From the NCBI RefSeq assembly GCF_002075885.1, contig NZ_MDET01000013.1, positions 32,264 through 96,263 of the forward strand: DNA of 64,000 nucleotides. The letters run 5' to 3'. The DNA is from Manganibacter manganicus (GTDB lineage: Bacteria; Pseudomonadota; Alphaproteobacteria; Rhizobiales; Rhizobiaceae). Below the pieces are notes generated by a model, which worked only from the letters and a program-made list of their open reading frames with translations, did not search any database and was not told where the DNA came from. Below, in pieces: positions 17,525 to 27,572 of this stretch. Position numbers and translations under genes: made by a program. Each line of letters starts with the position of its first letter. Within the stretch, counting starts at the first letter, position 1.

Positions 17525-19509
17525 ATGGTGGCCGGCCGTGTCTTGTCCGCACCCTGCCGGGCTCGACGAGACGGCGCACCGACCCGCAGGCGCCGGTCGG
17601 TCAGCGACACGGTTCCGCCCACCATCATGACCAGCGCGCCGAGCCAGATCAGCGTCACCATCGGTTTCCACCACAGCCGCACGACAACGCCATCGGGTGT
17701 TTCATCGCCCAGCGATATATACAGTTGGCTGAAACCCATCGTCTTGATGCCGGCCTCTGTGGTCGGCATCTGCCTTGCGGGATAAAATCGTTTAGAAGAT
17801 ATGATTTGCGCAGAAACGCTTCCATCCTCGTCAAGGAGTTCGAAGCGGCCGCGATCTTCGGTGAAGTTCGGCCCCTGGAAAGGATGAAGCCCGTCGAAAC
17901 GAAGCGTATATCCGGAAATCTCCACGGTCTCGCCAGGCTGCATCGCCAGTATTTTTTCTGTCTCGAACGATACGACCCCGACAACACCAAGGACAGTGAG
18001 CCCGACTCCGAGATGGGCAAGGGCCGTTCCGAACATCGAGCGCGGCAAGCCCCGGAAGCGACGAAAGGCCACCCCGGCGGCAACATTTCCGACGCCCGAC
18101 TTCAACGCCAGGTCCACCAGGGCGCCGACGATCAGCCAGAAGCCCAGCCCGATCCCGAGTGAGGCAAAGACGCTTGCCCCATCGATGAATACCATTGTCA
18201 CCAGCACAGCAAGCAGCGCGGCAGCGAACGCCGTCATCAGCCTTTGCGCCGCACCGTAAATATCGCCCCGCTTCCACGCCAGAAGTGGTCCGAACGGAAC
18301 GACGACCAGCAGCGGCACCATCAACGCCCCGAAGGTCAGATTGAAGAATGGCGCTCCCACCGAAATCTTATCGCCGGAAATGGCCTCCAGAACCAACGGA
18401 TAGAGGGTCCCGATCAACACGGTGGCGGTGGCGGTTGTCAGGAAGAGATTGTTCAAGACCAGTGCGCCTTCGCGCGAAATCGGCTGGAACATGCCGCCGC
18501 TGGCCAGGCTTCCCGCACGCAATGCAAACAGCGCCAGAGAACCACCGATGAACAGGATCAGGATGCATAATATGAAAATGCCCCGGCTGGGATCGGTTGC
18601 AAAAGCATGTACCGATGTCAGCACTCCGGAACGAACGAGAAATGTGCCCAGCAGCGAAAGCGAAAATGTCAGGATCGCCAGAAGCAGCGTCCAGATTTTC
18701 AGCGCGGACCGCTTTTCCATGACAATGGCCGAGTGAAGCAAAGCTGTGCCGGCCAGCCACGGCATGAAGGAGGCATTCTCAACCGGATCCCAGAACCAGA
18801 ACCCGCCCCAGCCGAGCTCGTAATAAGCCCAGTAGGAACCCATGGCTATGCCGCCAGTCAGAAAGACCCAGGCCGCCAGCGTCCACGGTCGCACCCAGCG
18901 GGCCCAGGCCGCGTCGATCTTGCCTTCAATGAGCGCCGCCACCGCAAACGAAAAGCATACGGAAAAGCCCACATAGCCAAGATAGAGAAGCGGTGGATGA
19001 ATGGCGAGCCCGACATCCTGGAGGATCGGGTTCAGGTCCCGCCCTTCGATGGGCGCTGGAACGAGCCGCGCGAACGGATTCGACGTCGCGAGCACGAACA
19101 GGAAAAACGCGGCGCCAATCCAGCCCTGCACCGCAAGCACGTTGGCCCGCAGCGTGGCCGGAAGATTGCCGCCGAACATTGCCACGAGACATCCGAAAAA
19201 TGTCAGGATCAGGATCCATAAAAGCATCGAGCCTTCATGATTGCCCCATGTTCCGGTGATCTTGAAAAGCATGGGCTTCAGCGAATGCGAATTTTCCCAC
19301 ACATTGGCGACGGAGAAATCCGACTGCACATAAGCCAGCGTCAGCACGAGAAACGAAAGCGCGGTCAAAGCAAAACCGGCTATCGCTACTGGTCCGCCCA
19401 CGGCCATCAGGAGTTCATTGCCCGTCCGGGCGCCAGCTAGGGGCACGATCGACTGAACCAGCGCCAAGGCGAAAGCAAGAACCAGCGCGAAGTGACCTAT
19501 TTCAACCAT
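17521..19509 (-). CDS. ccmF: Heme lyase subunit CcmF (CycK)
   Basis: Large membrane component that ligates heme to apocytochrome c. About 13-15 helices. The WWD signature appears as [29 protein letters not shown], and conserved heme-ligand histidines occur in [26 protein letters not shown] and [12 protein letters not shown]. At 662 aa it is full length. It lies between ccmE and ccmH in the rhizobial order cycH-J-K-L. It looks intact, unlike its partner ccmE. Confidence 0.95.
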   Translation of the reverse strand: MVEIGHFALVLAFALALVQSIVPLAGARTGNELLMAVGGPVAIAGFALTALSFLVLTLAYVQSDFSVANVWENSHSLKPMLFKITGTWGNHEGSMLLWILILTFFGCLVAMFGGNLPATLRANVLAVQGWIGAAFFLFVLATSNPFARLVPAPIEGRDLNPILQDVGLAIHPPLLYLGYVGFSVCFSFAVAALIEGKIDAAWARWVRPWTLAAWVFLTGGIAMGSYWAYYELGWGGFWFWDPVENASFMPWLAGTALLHSAIVMEKRSALKIWTLLLAILTFSLSLLGTFLVRSGVLTSVHAFATDPSRGIFILCILILFIGGSLALFALRAGSLASGGMFQPISREGALVLNNLFLTTATATVLIGTLYPLVLEAISGDKISVGAPFFNLTFGALMVPLLVVVPFGPLLAWKRGDIYGAAQRLMTAFAAALLAVLVTMVFIDGASVFASLGIGLGFWLIVGALVDLALKSGVGNVAAGVAFRRFRGLPRSMFGTALAHLGVGLTVLGVVGVVSFETEKILAMQPGETVEISGYTLRFDGLHPFQGPNFTEDRGRFELLDEDGSVSAQIISSKRFYPARQMPTTEAGIKTMGFSQLYISLGDETPDGVVVRLWWKPMVTLIWLGALVMMVGGTVSLTDRRLRVGAPSRRARQGADKTRPATI

Positions 19510-19538
19510 GGCGATACAATCTGCCCAATTCAGTTTTC

Positions 19539-19778
19539 CTACCAGACACCTTTTGCCTTCAGACCGTCGGCGACCTCCTTGGGCATATAAGTTTTGTCAT
19601 ACTTGGCCAGCACGCTGTCAGCAACGAACTCGCCGCTCGGATCGAAACTGCTTTCCGTGATCCCGCCCTGATCCTTCTGGCCGAGCGCGTAGAATGTCAA
19701 CGCTGTCGCCACGACAAGGAACCCTGCACCGGCTGCGATGATCGACAATCTCTTCGGCTTGCGGGTCATGCAGTTCAC
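19539..19778 (-). pseudogene. ccmE: ccmE with internal deletion and loss of the heme-binding His
   Basis: CcmE covalently carries heme through a single His and is usually about 150 aa. Here only 79 codons remain. The N-terminal membrane helix ([20 protein letters not shown]) ends in GQK and jumps in frame to [20 protein letters not shown], so about 60-70 residues of the OB-fold are missing. The motif VLAKHDExYMP reads [11 protein letters not shown]: the heme-binding His is Tyr (tat, one base from cat). The frame is open and coupled to ccmI and ccmF, but the product cannot act as a CcmE. Confidence 0.85.
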
Positions 19779-20914
19779 TCCGTCGCCGAAAGACCAAGGG
19801 TCGCCGCGAATTCAGCAAATTTCCGGCCGTCATCACTCGTCGCGCCCAATGCTGCAAGACCCCGGTCGAGTGCGGCACGCGCTTCGCCAGCCCGGCCAAG
19901 CACCACATAAGAACGCATGAGACGCATCCAGCCCTCTGGGTCGCTCGGATTTTGGCGCAGTTTTTCATCGAGCCCGGCCACCATCGTCTCGATCATTGAG
20001 TTTCTGTCCGCTGGCGCCATCGCGGCTGCGGCATCAATATTATCCGTCGTCGGGCTGGGTGTGCCTGTATCGGTGCTTGACGCAGTCACGCGGCTCGTAT
20101 TCTCAGCCAATGCTTGGGAAACTGGTTCTCGCCATGGTGAATTGTCGGGCAAATCCGTTAGCATGGCCTCCCACGCCTTGATCGCTTCAGCCGATTTGCC
20201 ATCCTGGACAAGAGCCGTCGCCAGGTAGAATTTTGCCTTGGGCTGATCCTTGTCCAGAACCAGCGCTTGCTCGAAGGCGAGTTGGGCGTCGGCGGAAACA
20301 ACACCGCTCCCGGCATTGGTCAGCGCTTCGCCAAGCCCCGCCGCGCGGATGGCGGTTGAGCCTTGCAGCCTTGTCGCATTGCGGTACGCCGTGGCCGCCT
20401 CATCAAATCGGCCCAGCCTTAAATAGATCGGTGCCAGAACATCCCAGCCCCGGCCATCCTCCGGGTTTTCGGCGAGATGACCTTCAGCCCGCGCAATCAG
20501 ATCATCGACCGAGCTGTCGCTCGGATTTTGAGCAAGCCGCTCCTGCAAAGACTGGGATGGCAAGTCCGGCGAACCAATTACCGCATAAAGGCCCCAGCTG
20601 ATCAGCGGAACGGCTAAGACCGCGACGGCGCCAAGACCTCGTCCGGCGAGCGCCCAGCTTTGGGTGCTCGCCAAAGGCTCTTCTCCGCCCGCCCTGATAA
20701 TGCGCCGCGCAATCTCCGTCTTCGCCTGTTCGGCATCCTCCGGCCGGATCAGACCGCGTAACGCATCGCGATCAAGTTCAGCCAATTGGTCGCGATAGAC
20801 CTCTATGTCATGCGAGCTGCCGGCGGCCAGACTCTTTGGCCGGTTGGCCAACGGCAACAACACCGCCAAGCTGGCACCGAGTGTAAGCAGAGCGGCAAAG
20901 AACCAGAAAACCAT
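19775..20914 (-). CDS. ccmI: Cytochrome c maturation TPR protein CcmI (CycH)
   Basis: Apocytochrome c chaperone. Two N-terminal membrane helices ([20 protein letters not shown] and [19 protein letters not shown]) flank a cytoplasmic loop ([19 protein letters not shown]), followed by a periplasmic TPR region. The [30 protein letters not shown] repeat is clear. At 379 aa it is full length. It is first in ccmI-E-F-H, with the ccmE start overlapping its stop. Confidence 0.92.
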   Translation of the reverse strand: MVFWFFAALLTLGASLAVLLPLANRPKSLAAGSSHDIEVYRDQLAELDRDALRGLIRPEDAEQAKTEIARRIIRAGGEEPLASTQSWALAGRGLGAVAVLAVPLISWGLYAVIGSPDLPSQSLQERLAQNPSDSSVDDLIARAEGHLAENPEDGRGWDVLAPIYLRLGRFDEAATAYRNATRLQGSTAIRAAGLGEALTNAGSGVVSADAQLAFEQALVLDKDQPKAKFYLATALVQDGKSAEAIKAWEAMLTDLPDNSPWREPVSQALAENTSRVTASSTDTGTPSPTTDNIDAAAAMAPADRNSMIETMVAGLDEKLRQNPSDPEGWMRLMRSYVVLGRAGEARAALDRGLAALGATSDDGRKFAEFAATLGLSATE

Positions 20915-21139
20915 GCCTGTCTAAATAGACCCGGGAAAGCTACATGCCAACATCAGGGGCCTGCGGCTGATTGACGGGGCAGTCTCAGGTAAGAGGCGTC
21001 CAGCTTCCATCCGCATTGCGGCAAGCCGTGCCTCTTGCGCTACGCGATTGACCACTCTGGAATATCATGTAGTGCATTGTCGGCAGTCCTGCGACCCGAC
21101 CCGATAGGGCTGTCCGGCCACCACTTGGCCGGCACGACC

Positions 21140-21345
21140 GCTCGCGCCGCCGGTATCAGTAAATAGCTCCTCTATCTCCAAAATCGTGTCGTGGTCGAAC
21201 AGGCTGTCGAGCACATAGACGACCTCGCTCTCGGTCGGGCTGATCGGCAGGATGCTGTAATAGCCGTATTGGTCGGAAAGACCGCTGTAGAATTTCGATC
21301 CCGGCTCGCTGCCATAATGCAGGTTGATATCGCTGAGCCTGGCGG
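21140..21345 (-). pseudogene. Tn3-family transposase fragment
   Basis: A minus-strand frame without a start encodes YGSEPGSKFYSGLSDQYGYY, then VVYVLDSLFDHDTILEIEEL and FTDTGG. This is the Tn3 TnpA catalytic segment (KFYxxxSDQY... VLDGLLYHE..LxIxEhyTDTxG). The frame is closed by a stop upstream, and the sequence downstream of TDTGG departs from the family. No Tn3 inverted repeats were seen nearby. Confidence 0.75.
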
Positions 21346-21416
21346 CCCGTTAGGTTTCGGAGCGGGCATGGAAGGCGACGGCACGGCGCATCGATGAGAA
21401 AGCCGGGACAGGGGAA

Positions 21417-21584
21417 TGACGCAGCTACCAGCACGATCTCCCGAACCCGAAATCCTGCTGTCCAGCAAGGGACGGGGCTGGAACGGATTGATGGCCGATT
21501 TCGTGCTCTTCCCGCAGGAGGGAGTTCAGGATCGCCCCGGAACCGAGATACACGGCATAGCGCGGTTCTCCAGCCCGGCCTAAC
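21417..21584 (+). pseudogene. Possible AraC-family regulator N-terminal remnant
   Basis: The frame starting at ATG 21417 reads PEILLSSKGRGWNGLMADFV and ends 55 codons later after GTEIHGIARFSSPA. The S-S-x-GRGWxGL-A-F pattern followed by P-G-T-x-x-H is found at the N-terminus of some AraC-type regulators. There is no DNA-binding domain. It adjoins the Tn3 fragment. Confidence 0.4.
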
Positions 21585-21729
21585 TTCTCGGTCGGTAGAG
21601 GTAGAGCGATGGAGATCAGAGCTTTCACCGATTTGGCTGCGACACTATGTGGTTGCTGCCTGCCACACTATCGAGAAATTTGTGTCCCAGTTGAAAGGCT
21701 CATTATTACCAAGGCTGGAGAGTCATCCT

Positions 21730-21849
21730 ATGAAGCCACGCGCAGCTCCGCATGTTTGCGCCTCATGCCAAAGAGAACTCCCTCGGGCGGCTGTTCGTTG
21801 CCCTTGGTGTCTCGAAAAATCAACGGAACTCGATGAGCGTCGGAAATAG
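21730..21849 (+). CDS. 39-residue zinc-ribbon-like peptide
   Basis: A small frame from ATG 21730, preceded by GGAGAG, encodes VCASCQRELPRAAVRCPWC between a basic start and a charged tail. Two CxxC pairs 11 residues apart form a plausible treble or ribbon zinc site. It lies upstream of the Fur-like gene on the same strand. No family was recognised; small size limits confidence. Confidence 0.45.
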   Translation: MKPRAAPHVCASCQRELPRAAVRCPWCLEKSTELDERRK

Positions 21850-21917
21850 CCGACTCCAACTGGAGCCTTGTCCGAATGGTTGAATGGTTCAACTAACCCT
21901 ATGCTTTAGCGATCGTT

Positions 21918-21934
21918 TTGCAATTGCGATGCAA
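21918..21934. promoter_or_regulatory. Putative Fur-family operator (autoregulation)
   Basis: TTGCAATTGCGATGCAA is an imperfect palindrome of TTGCAA/TTGCAT halves located 45 bp before the Fur-like start codon. It shares the TTGCAA-n-TGCGAT core with the mntH upstream box (15571-15582). A further TTTGCAA follows at 21945-21951. Confidence 0.4.
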
Positions 21935-21978
21935 CTGGCCTAGATTTGCAACATTGGGAGCTAGCGATGTGAGCGACA

Positions 21979-22446
21979 ATGACTATCGATCCAAGCGACA
22001 TCAAACGGATTTGTAGGGACAATGGTCTCCGCCTCACCGCCCCCCGCAAGATTATTGTCGAAACTCTCTTGGAAGCAACGGATCATCCTGACGCCGTGGA
22101 ATTGCATCGACGTGTGACGACTATCTCTCCCCGCATTGCGCTCTCGACGGTCTACAGGACCTTGGTGGCGCTGAGCGAAAAAGGAGTTCTGGAGAAGCAC
22201 AACTTCGGCAACGGCCCTGCTCGCTTCGAAACGGTCGATCGCGAGCACCATGACCATCTCATCGATGTCGTGTCCGGCAATGTCATAGAGTTTCGTTCAG
22301 GCGAAATCGAGCGGCTACAAGAGGAAATCGCTCGACAGCACGGATACGAGATTGTCAGCCACAAGCTCGAAATCTACGTGCGGCCTGCGAAGCGTCGTAG
22401 GAGCAAGATTTCGGCAGCTCGACATCGTCGTCAGTCTGCGAAGTAA
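21979..22446 (+). CDS. Fur-family metal-responsive repressor (Fur/Mur type)
   Basis: Winged-helix metalloregulator. The N-terminal DNA-binding domain includes NGLRLTAPRKIIVETLLEAT, DHPDAVELHRRV and ALSTVYRTLVAL. The dimerisation domain has the metal-site motif REHHDHLIDVVSGNVIEF and ends in a basic tail. At 155 aa it is typical. It has no C-terminal CxxC pair, consistent with Mur/Irr-like alphaproteobacterial forms. Likely targets are itself, mntH and perhaps the downstream thiol/P1B-4 operon (inference from position and boxes). Confidence 0.88.
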   Translation: MTIDPSDIKRICRDNGLRLTAPRKIIVETLLEATDHPDAVELHRRVTTISPRIALSTVYRTLVALSEKGVLEKHNFGNGPARFETVDREHHDHLIDVVSGNVIEFRSGEIERLQEEIARQHGYEIVSHKLEIYVRPAKRRRSKISAARHRRQSAK

Positions 22447-22596
22447 GCGCTCTCCATTCTCCCGCTTTTTCCCTTGCGCGACAATTCGCATCTTCAAGCA
22501 TAGTCGCTTGACCCTCTAGCCACTCCAGCCTTTAGGGAAGAAGATGGCCGTCAGCATCACACCATCGGTATTGCCGACCTGTCCAAAGGAGCCGGA

Positions 22597-23169
22597 ATGC
22601 GTTTTGCCCAAGTCAGCCGCCCAACTGTCGCCGTCGTATTTGCCGCGATAGCCGGTGCTATTGTCGGCGGACTGCTCCTGGCAAGCCCGCTCGCTCAATG
22701 GCAGGGAACTTCAAACGAATCGGCACCGGCGTCCTCCGAACTGGCCGTATTCCCCTTTGAGACAGCGGACGGGCGCAAGCTCACTCTGAAAGCCTTCTCC
22801 GACAAGGCTGTCCTGCTGAACCTTTGGGCAACCTGGTGCCCACCGTGTCGGAAGGAAATGCCGTCACTTGATCGGCTTCAATCTCTCAAGGGAGGCACTG
22901 ATTTCGAGGTCGTGGCCCTGTCCATCGACAAGGGCGGCACGGAACAGGTCCAGCCGTTCTTCGAGGAGATCGGTATCAAACGCCTGGAGATGTATTTGGA
23001 CCAGCCAGGTGTCTCCATGCAGGCCTTGAAGATTGTTGGACTTCCGACAACGCTCCTGGTGGGTAAAGACGGACGTGAACTTGCGCGCTGGGTAGGTCCC
23101 AAGGAGTGGGATGACCCCGAAACGGTCAAGGAGATCGAAGCACTGCTTGCCCGCTCCGAGGGGGATTGA
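22597..23169 (+). CDS. TlpA-family membrane-anchored thioredoxin-like protein
   Basis: N-terminal helix (residues 10-28) anchors a periplasmic TlpA domain with LLNLWATWCPPCRKEMPSLD (C-P-P-C), IVGLPTTLLV and GPKEWDDPE. At 190 aa. First gene of a tight plus-strand operon: ccdA starts 10 bp after its stop, then dsbB, dsbA, a P1B-4 ATPase and a TrxR-like gene follow with overlapping or short gaps. It is probably reduced by the CcdA encoded next door. Confidence 0.88.
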   Translation: MRFAQVSRPTVAVVFAAIAGAIVGGLLLASPLAQWQGTSNESAPASSELAVFPFETADGRKLTLKAFSDKAVLLNLWATWCPPCRKEMPSLDRLQSLKGGTDFEVVALSIDKGGTEQVQPFFEEIGIKRLEMYLDQPGVSMQALKIVGLPTTLLVGKDGRELARWVGPKEWDDPETVKEIEALLARSEGD

Positions 23170-23178
23170 AGTACCAAC

Positions 23179-23907
23179 ATGGCATTCGAAATCGCCGATA
23201 TTGGAATAATGGCTGCACTGCTGGCTGGGATGATCTCGTTCCTGTCGCCTTGCGTATTGCCGCTCGTCCCAGGCTATATGTCGTATATTGCGGGAAGTAC
23301 CGATCAGGGCGTGGTGCGCAAAAGGATCGACACGGTATTCCTGAGCGGATGCTTCGTTCTCGGCTTCTCGACGGTCTTCATCCTGCTTGGCGCGAGCGCA
23401 ACAGCGATCAGCGGCCTACTCCTGTCCTACCGCTATGAAGCCAACATCATTGGCGGGCTGGCCATCATCCTGTTCGGCATATTCACGACCGGCATCATCA
23501 AGATGCCTTGGCTCGAGCGAGATCTGCGCTATCACGGCGCCATCGAAGGCGGCCAGCCGCTCGGCGCCTACGTCCTTGGCCTCGCCTTCGGCTTTGGCTG
23601 GACGCCATGCATAGGACCCATTCTCGGGGCTATCCTGACGGTCAGCGCCACCGTCGATGGTGCGCTGAGCGGGGTTGCGCTGCTTTCCATCTATTCGCTA
23701 GGGCTCGGTGTGCCCTTTCTGCTCACGGCGCTGTTTGCCGATGCGCTGACCTCAAGGCTCAGAAGCGTTCGCAGGCTCGGCAAGCTGCTGCACATTGGGG
23801 CCGGCGTCATCATGATTGTGATGGGTATCGCAATGATCACGGGCCAGATGTCGGTTTTCGCATTCTGGCTTCTGGAGAAGTTTCCTGTGTTTGGGAGAAT
23901 TGGATGA
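23179..23907 (+). CDS. ccdA: CcdA-type thiol electron transporter
   Basis: Six-helix CcdA with both redox cysteines: FLSPCVLPLVPGYMSY and FGFGWTPCIGPILGAIL. The SYRYEANIIGGLAIILFGIF segment is also typical. At 242 aa it is full length. Its last codons overlap the dsbB start (ATGA at 23904). With TlpA it forms a reducing branch, placed next to an oxidising DsbA-DsbB pair. It is a paralogue of 7993-8736. Confidence 0.93.
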   Translation: MAFEIADIGIMAALLAGMISFLSPCVLPLVPGYMSYIAGSTDQGVVRKRIDTVFLSGCFVLGFSTVFILLGASATAISGLLLSYRYEANIIGGLAIILFGIFTTGIIKMPWLERDLRYHGAIEGGQPLGAYVLGLAFGFGWTPCIGPILGAILTVSATVDGALSGVALLSIYSLGLGVPFLLTALFADALTSRLRSVRRLGKLLHIGAGVIMIVMGIAMITGQMSVFAFWLLEKFPVFGRIG

Positions 23908-24383
23908 ACGTGACCGATCATGCCCGCGCGGAGAAGGCTTCTGACGTTGCCAAGCCCGCGAGCGAAGCAGATTTTTTGTGGTCAAAGCTGTTCCTGGCTT
24001 GGCTCGTGGCGCTCGCCGCCTCGCTCGGTGCCCTTTTCATCGGGGAAGTTATGGGGCAGTCGCCCTGCGTGCTGTGCTGGTATCAGCGCGCCTTCATGTT
24101 CCCCCTCGCGATTGTGCTCGCTGTGGGTGCCTTCCGCTCCGATAGCGGCACATGGCGCTATGGGCTACCGCTCGCCGTCATCGGCGGCGGAATCGCTCTC
24201 TATCATTCGCTCCTCTATGCCGGCGTGGTCGCCGAAGCGCTGGAGCCCTGTAGCCAGGGGCCGTCCTGTACCGATGCGGCGATGACTATCTTTGGCAGTC
24301 TGCCCCTGCCTTTTCTATCATTCGCAGCCTTTGCGGCCATCACCCTCCTCCTGTTTCTAACGACACGGATCACAAAGCCATGA
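23904..24383 (+). CDS. Disulfide bond formation protein DsbB-like
   Basis: Four-helix membrane protein that reoxidises DsbA and passes electrons to quinones. It shows GQSPCVLCWYQRAFMFPLAI (first CxxC) and the second cysteine pair in EPCSQGPSCTDAAMTIFG, then the final helix. At 159 aa it is normal. Start overlaps the ccdA stop and its own stop overlaps the dsbA start (24380). The pairing with the following DsbA is typical of paired DsbA/DsbB modules. Confidence 0.9.
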   Translation: MNVTDHARAEKASDVAKPASEADFLWSKLFLAWLVALAASLGALFIGEVMGQSPCVLCWYQRAFMFPLAIVLAVGAFRSDSGTWRYGLPLAVIGGGIALYHSLLYAGVVAEALEPCSQGPSCTDAAMTIFGSLPLPFLSFAAFAAITLLLFLTTRITKP

Positions 24384-25030
24384 ACAAACGAGCCATCATC
24401 ATCGCCACTGGAGTCGGCGCCGCCGCCATCTTCGCCGGCGGGGCGTATCTTTACTCGCAGTCATCAACGGAAACCGCCGCCGCCCCGGTAGCGGCTGAAA
24501 GCAGTCAGTTCATTCGCCCGCATTCGCCAATCATGGGGCCAGCAACGGCGCCGGTGACGATCGTGGAATTTTTCGACCCGTCCTGCGAGGCGTGCCGCGC
24601 CTTCTACCCAACGGTGAAACAGATCATGGCCACCTACCCGGAGGACGTGCGCGTTGTCATCCGTTACACGCCGTTTCACCCGACGTCGGAAGAAGCGATA
24701 CGAATCCTGGAGGCGGCGCGGAAGCAGGACAAGTTCCAGCGCGTCAAGGAATGGCTTTTGCAGAATCAGGAGCAGTGGGGCGCGGACGGCAATCCGCAGG
24801 CGGCCCGCGCATGGGAACTTGCGGCGGAAGTCGGTCTCGACCTCGACAGAGCCAGGCAGGACGCGGTCACCGAGGAGGTGGATGCAATCATCGCGCAGGA
24901 TGTAGAGGACGTTCAGGCCGTTGGCATTACGGGCACGCCAACCTTTTTCGTTAACGGAAAGCAGCTTCAGTCGTTCGGACGCCAGCAGTTGAAGGATCTG
25001 GTCAAGAGCGAAGTGGAAGCGGCGAGATAG
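24380..25030 (+). CDS. DsbA-family thiol:disulfide oxidoreductase
   Basis: Periplasmic or membrane-tethered thioredoxin-fold protein. An N-terminal helix (IIIATGVGAAAIFAGGAYLY) is followed by HSPIMGPATAPVTIVEFFDP, active site C-E-A-C, and GITGTPTFFVNGK with the cis-Pro. At 216 aa. The product resembles DsbA forms that work with DsbB-type partners, encoded immediately upstream. Substrates are unknown. Confidence 0.9.
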   Translation: MNKRAIIIATGVGAAAIFAGGAYLYSQSSTETAAAPVAAESSQFIRPHSPIMGPATAPVTIVEFFDPSCEACRAFYPTVKQIMATYPEDVRVVIRYTPFHPTSEEAIRILEAARKQDKFQRVKEWLLQNQEQWGADGNPQAARAWELAAEVGLDLDRARQDAVTEEVDAIIAQDVEDVQAVGITGTPTFFVNGKQLQSFGRQQLKDLVKSEVEAAR

Positions 25031-25058
25031 GAACCGCATTACTCGGGAGCGTTTCGAG

Positions 25059-27572
25059 ATGAAAAGCACGCTACGCTTGGACATTCCGGTCCTGTTGCCA
25101 GAGGTCGACGACATCGCGGACGCTTGCGTCGCGCGGTTGACCTCCGACCTCGAGGCGCGCCAAGGCGTTGAGACTGTCCACATCGTGGCTACCGAAGGCG
25201 AGAAACCTGCCAAGCTGTGCGTTCATTTCGACCCGGATGTCCTGCCGCTAACCAGGATTCGCGAGATCGCGCAGGCCGCCGGCGCGCAGATCACCGCCCG
25301 CTTCGGGCATCTGACGTGGAACGTCTCCGGCATAGGCCACGAACGGCGGGCCAGGACGGTCGAAGGACAACTGAGGGCGTTGGCCGGGATCATCGAAGCC
25401 GAGGCGAGTGCCGCCGGCGCCGTCCATATCGAGTTCGACCGCCAGGCCGTGTCGGAAGAGGCGATTGCCGCCTCATTGCGCGAACTTGGCGTGACCCGGA
25501 AAACCGGGGCGTCGCATGAAGCAAAGAAGACCCACGACGAGCATGCCGGACACAATCATGCCGCAGGCGAACAGCATTCGAAAGATGACGGCCATGACCA
25601 TTCGCATGGCCAATTCCTCGGGCCAAACACGGAACTGATCTTTGCGCTCGCAAGCGGCGCATTGCTCGGCATCGGCTACGCTGTCGAGAAGCTTGTGCCC
25701 GGCGCGCCGGAATGGCTGCCGACCGCCTCCTATATCGCAGCCTACTTCTTCGGCGGCTTCTTCACCTTGCGCGAAGCGATCGACAATCTTCGGCTCAAGC
25801 GGTTCGAGATCGATACGCTGATGCTGGTCGCGGCGGCCGGCGCGGCGGCCCTTGGTGCCTTTGCGGAAGGCGCGCTGCTGCTCTTCCTGTTCAGCCTTGG
25901 CCACGCGCTCGAACACTACGCCATGGGGCGCGCCAAGCGCGCGATCGAGGCTCTGGCCGAGCTCGCGCCATCGGTTGCGACCGTCAGGCGGGACGGCGAA
26001 ACGAAAGAGATCCCGGTCGAGGAGCTTGCAGTCGGCGACATCGTCATTGTGCGTCCCAACGAACGGCTGCCGGCTGACGGGTTCCTGATCAAAGGCAACT
26101 CCAGCATAAACCAGGCGCCTGTCACCGGAGAGAGTATCCCGGTCGACAAGCGTCCTGTCGACGATGCAGCGGCCGCGAGGGCACGGCCGGATTCCGTGGA
26201 CGGCGCGTCGCGTGCGTTCGCGGGAACGATCAACGGCTCTGGCGCGATCGAGATCGAGGTGACACGCCGCTCAACCGAGACCGCGCTTGCCAAGGTGGTC
26301 AAGATGGTCAGCGAGGCGGAAGCGCAGAAGTCGCCGACGCAGCGCTTTACCGAGCGTTTCGAGAAGATTTTCGTGCCGGCGGTGCTGGCGCTCGCTGTCA
26401 TCCTTCTGTTCGCCTGGGTGGTCATCGACGAACCCTTCCGCGACAGCTTCTACCGGGCCATGGCAGTTCTGGTGGCCGCGAGCCCCTGTGCGCTGGCGAT
26501 CGCGACGCCGAGTGCCGTGCTATCGGGCGTTGCCCGGGCCGCGCGCGGCGGCGTGCTCGTCAAGGGCGGCGGCCCGCTTGAGAACCTCGGTTCGTTGACG
26601 GCTATCGCCTTCGACAAGACCGGAACGCTGACCGAAGGCAAGCCGCGCATCACCGATCTGGTCACAGCCAATGGTGTTGCCGAACAGGACCTGCTTGCGG
26701 TGGCGATTGCCGTGGAGAGCCTGAGCGATCATCCACTCGCAGAAGCGATTGTGCGCGACGGCAAGGACAAGCTCAAGAGCAAGGCCGGCGCCGCAGCGTC
26801 CGATCTCAAGAGCTTGACCGGCAAAGGTGTCACCGCAACGCTTGACGGGCAGACGGTGTGGATCGGCAAGGCCGAGATGTTCGGAGCGGAGGGCATTCCG
26901 TCGCTCGGCAAGGAGATGACCGACGCCGTGGCGCGGCTGCGGGACGGTGGCCGCACGACCATGGTCGTGCGGCGGACTGATCGCGATCTCGGCGTGATCG
27001 GTCTGATGGATACGCCGCGTGCTGCCGCACGCGCCTCGTTAAAGGTGCTGCACGACATCGGCATCACGCGCATGATCATGTTGTCCGGCGACAACCAGAA
27101 GGTCGCCGACGCGATCGCGAAGGATGTCGGACTGGACGAGGCCTGGGGCGACCTCATGCCCGAGGACAAGGTGGAGGCTGTCAAGAAGCTGCGGTCCGAG
27201 GGCAAGGTCGCGATGGTCGGCGACGGCGTCAACGACGCGCCCGCCATGGCGAGTGCAACGGTTGGCATCGCCATGGGCGCGGCCGGTTCCGACGTTGCGC
27301 TGGAAACCGCCGACGTCGCCCTGATGGCCGACGATCTCGCCCACCTGCCCTTCGCCGTCGGCCTGAGTCGACAGACCCGGTCGATCATCCGCCAGAACGT
27401 GTTCGTCAGTCTTGGGATCGTCGCCATACTGATCCCGTCGACAATTTTCGGACTTGGCATAGGCCCGGCGGTGGCCATTCACGAAGGCTCGACACTCCTC
27501 GTCGTCTTCAATGCGTTGCGGCTCCTGGCCTACCGCGACCCAACCCCGAAGGGGAGCGCCAAGACGGCATGA
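25059..27572 (+). CDS. P1B-4-type heavy-metal ATPase (Co/Fe exporter class)
   Basis: ATP-driven metal exporter. TM4 carries S475-P-C477 rather than CPC, and TM6 has [18 protein letters not shown]. The SPC/HEGxT pair defines P1B-4 (CoaT, CtpD, PfeT-like; Co2+, Fe2+ and related metals). The N-terminal region (1-150) holds two degenerate ferredoxin-like folds without CxxC, then a His-rich stretch (about 153-184). DKTGT is at 519-523 and [10 protein letters not shown] is present. At 837 aa it is longer than usual because of the N-terminus. It ends by overlapping the TrxR-like gene and follows the DsbA gene by 28 bp. Confidence 0.9.
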   Translation: MKSTLRLDIPVLLPEVDDIADACVARLTSDLEARQGVETVHIVATEGEKPAKLCVHFDPDVLPLTRIREIAQAAGAQITARFGHLTWNVSGIGHERRARTVEGQLRALAGIIEAEASAAGAVHIEFDRQAVSEEAIAASLRELGVTRKTGASHEAKKTHDEHAGHNHAAGEQHSKDDGHDHSHGQFLGPNTELIFALASGALLGIGYAVEKLVPGAPEWLPTASYIAAYFFGGFFTLREAIDNLRLKRFEIDTLMLVAAAGAAALGAFAEGALLLFLFSLGHALEHYAMGRAKRAIEALAELAPSVATVRRDGETKEIPVEELAVGDIVIVRPNERLPADGFLIKGNSSINQAPVTGESIPVDKRPVDDAAAARARPDSVDGASRAFAGTINGSGAIEIEVTRRSTETALAKVVKMVSEAEAQKSPTQRFTERFEKIFVPAVLALAVILLFAWVVIDEPFRDSFYRAMAVLVAASPCALAIATPSAVLSGVARAARGGVLVKGGGPLENLGSLTAIAFDKTGTLTEGKPRITDLVTANGVAEQDLLAVAIAVESLSDHPLAEAIVRDGKDKLKSKAGAAASDLKSLTGKGVTATLDGQTVWIGKAEMFGAEGIPSLGKEMTDAVARLRDGGRTTMVVRRTDRDLGVIGLMDTPRAAARASLKVLHDIGITRMIMLSGDNQKVADAIAKDVGLDEAWGDLMPEDKVEAVKKLRSEGKVAMVGDGVNDAPAMASATVGIAMGAAGSDVALETADVALMADDLAHLPFAVGLSRQTRSIIRQNVFVSLGIVAILIPSTIFGLGIGPAVAIHEGSTLLVVFNALRLLAYRDPTPKGSAKTA

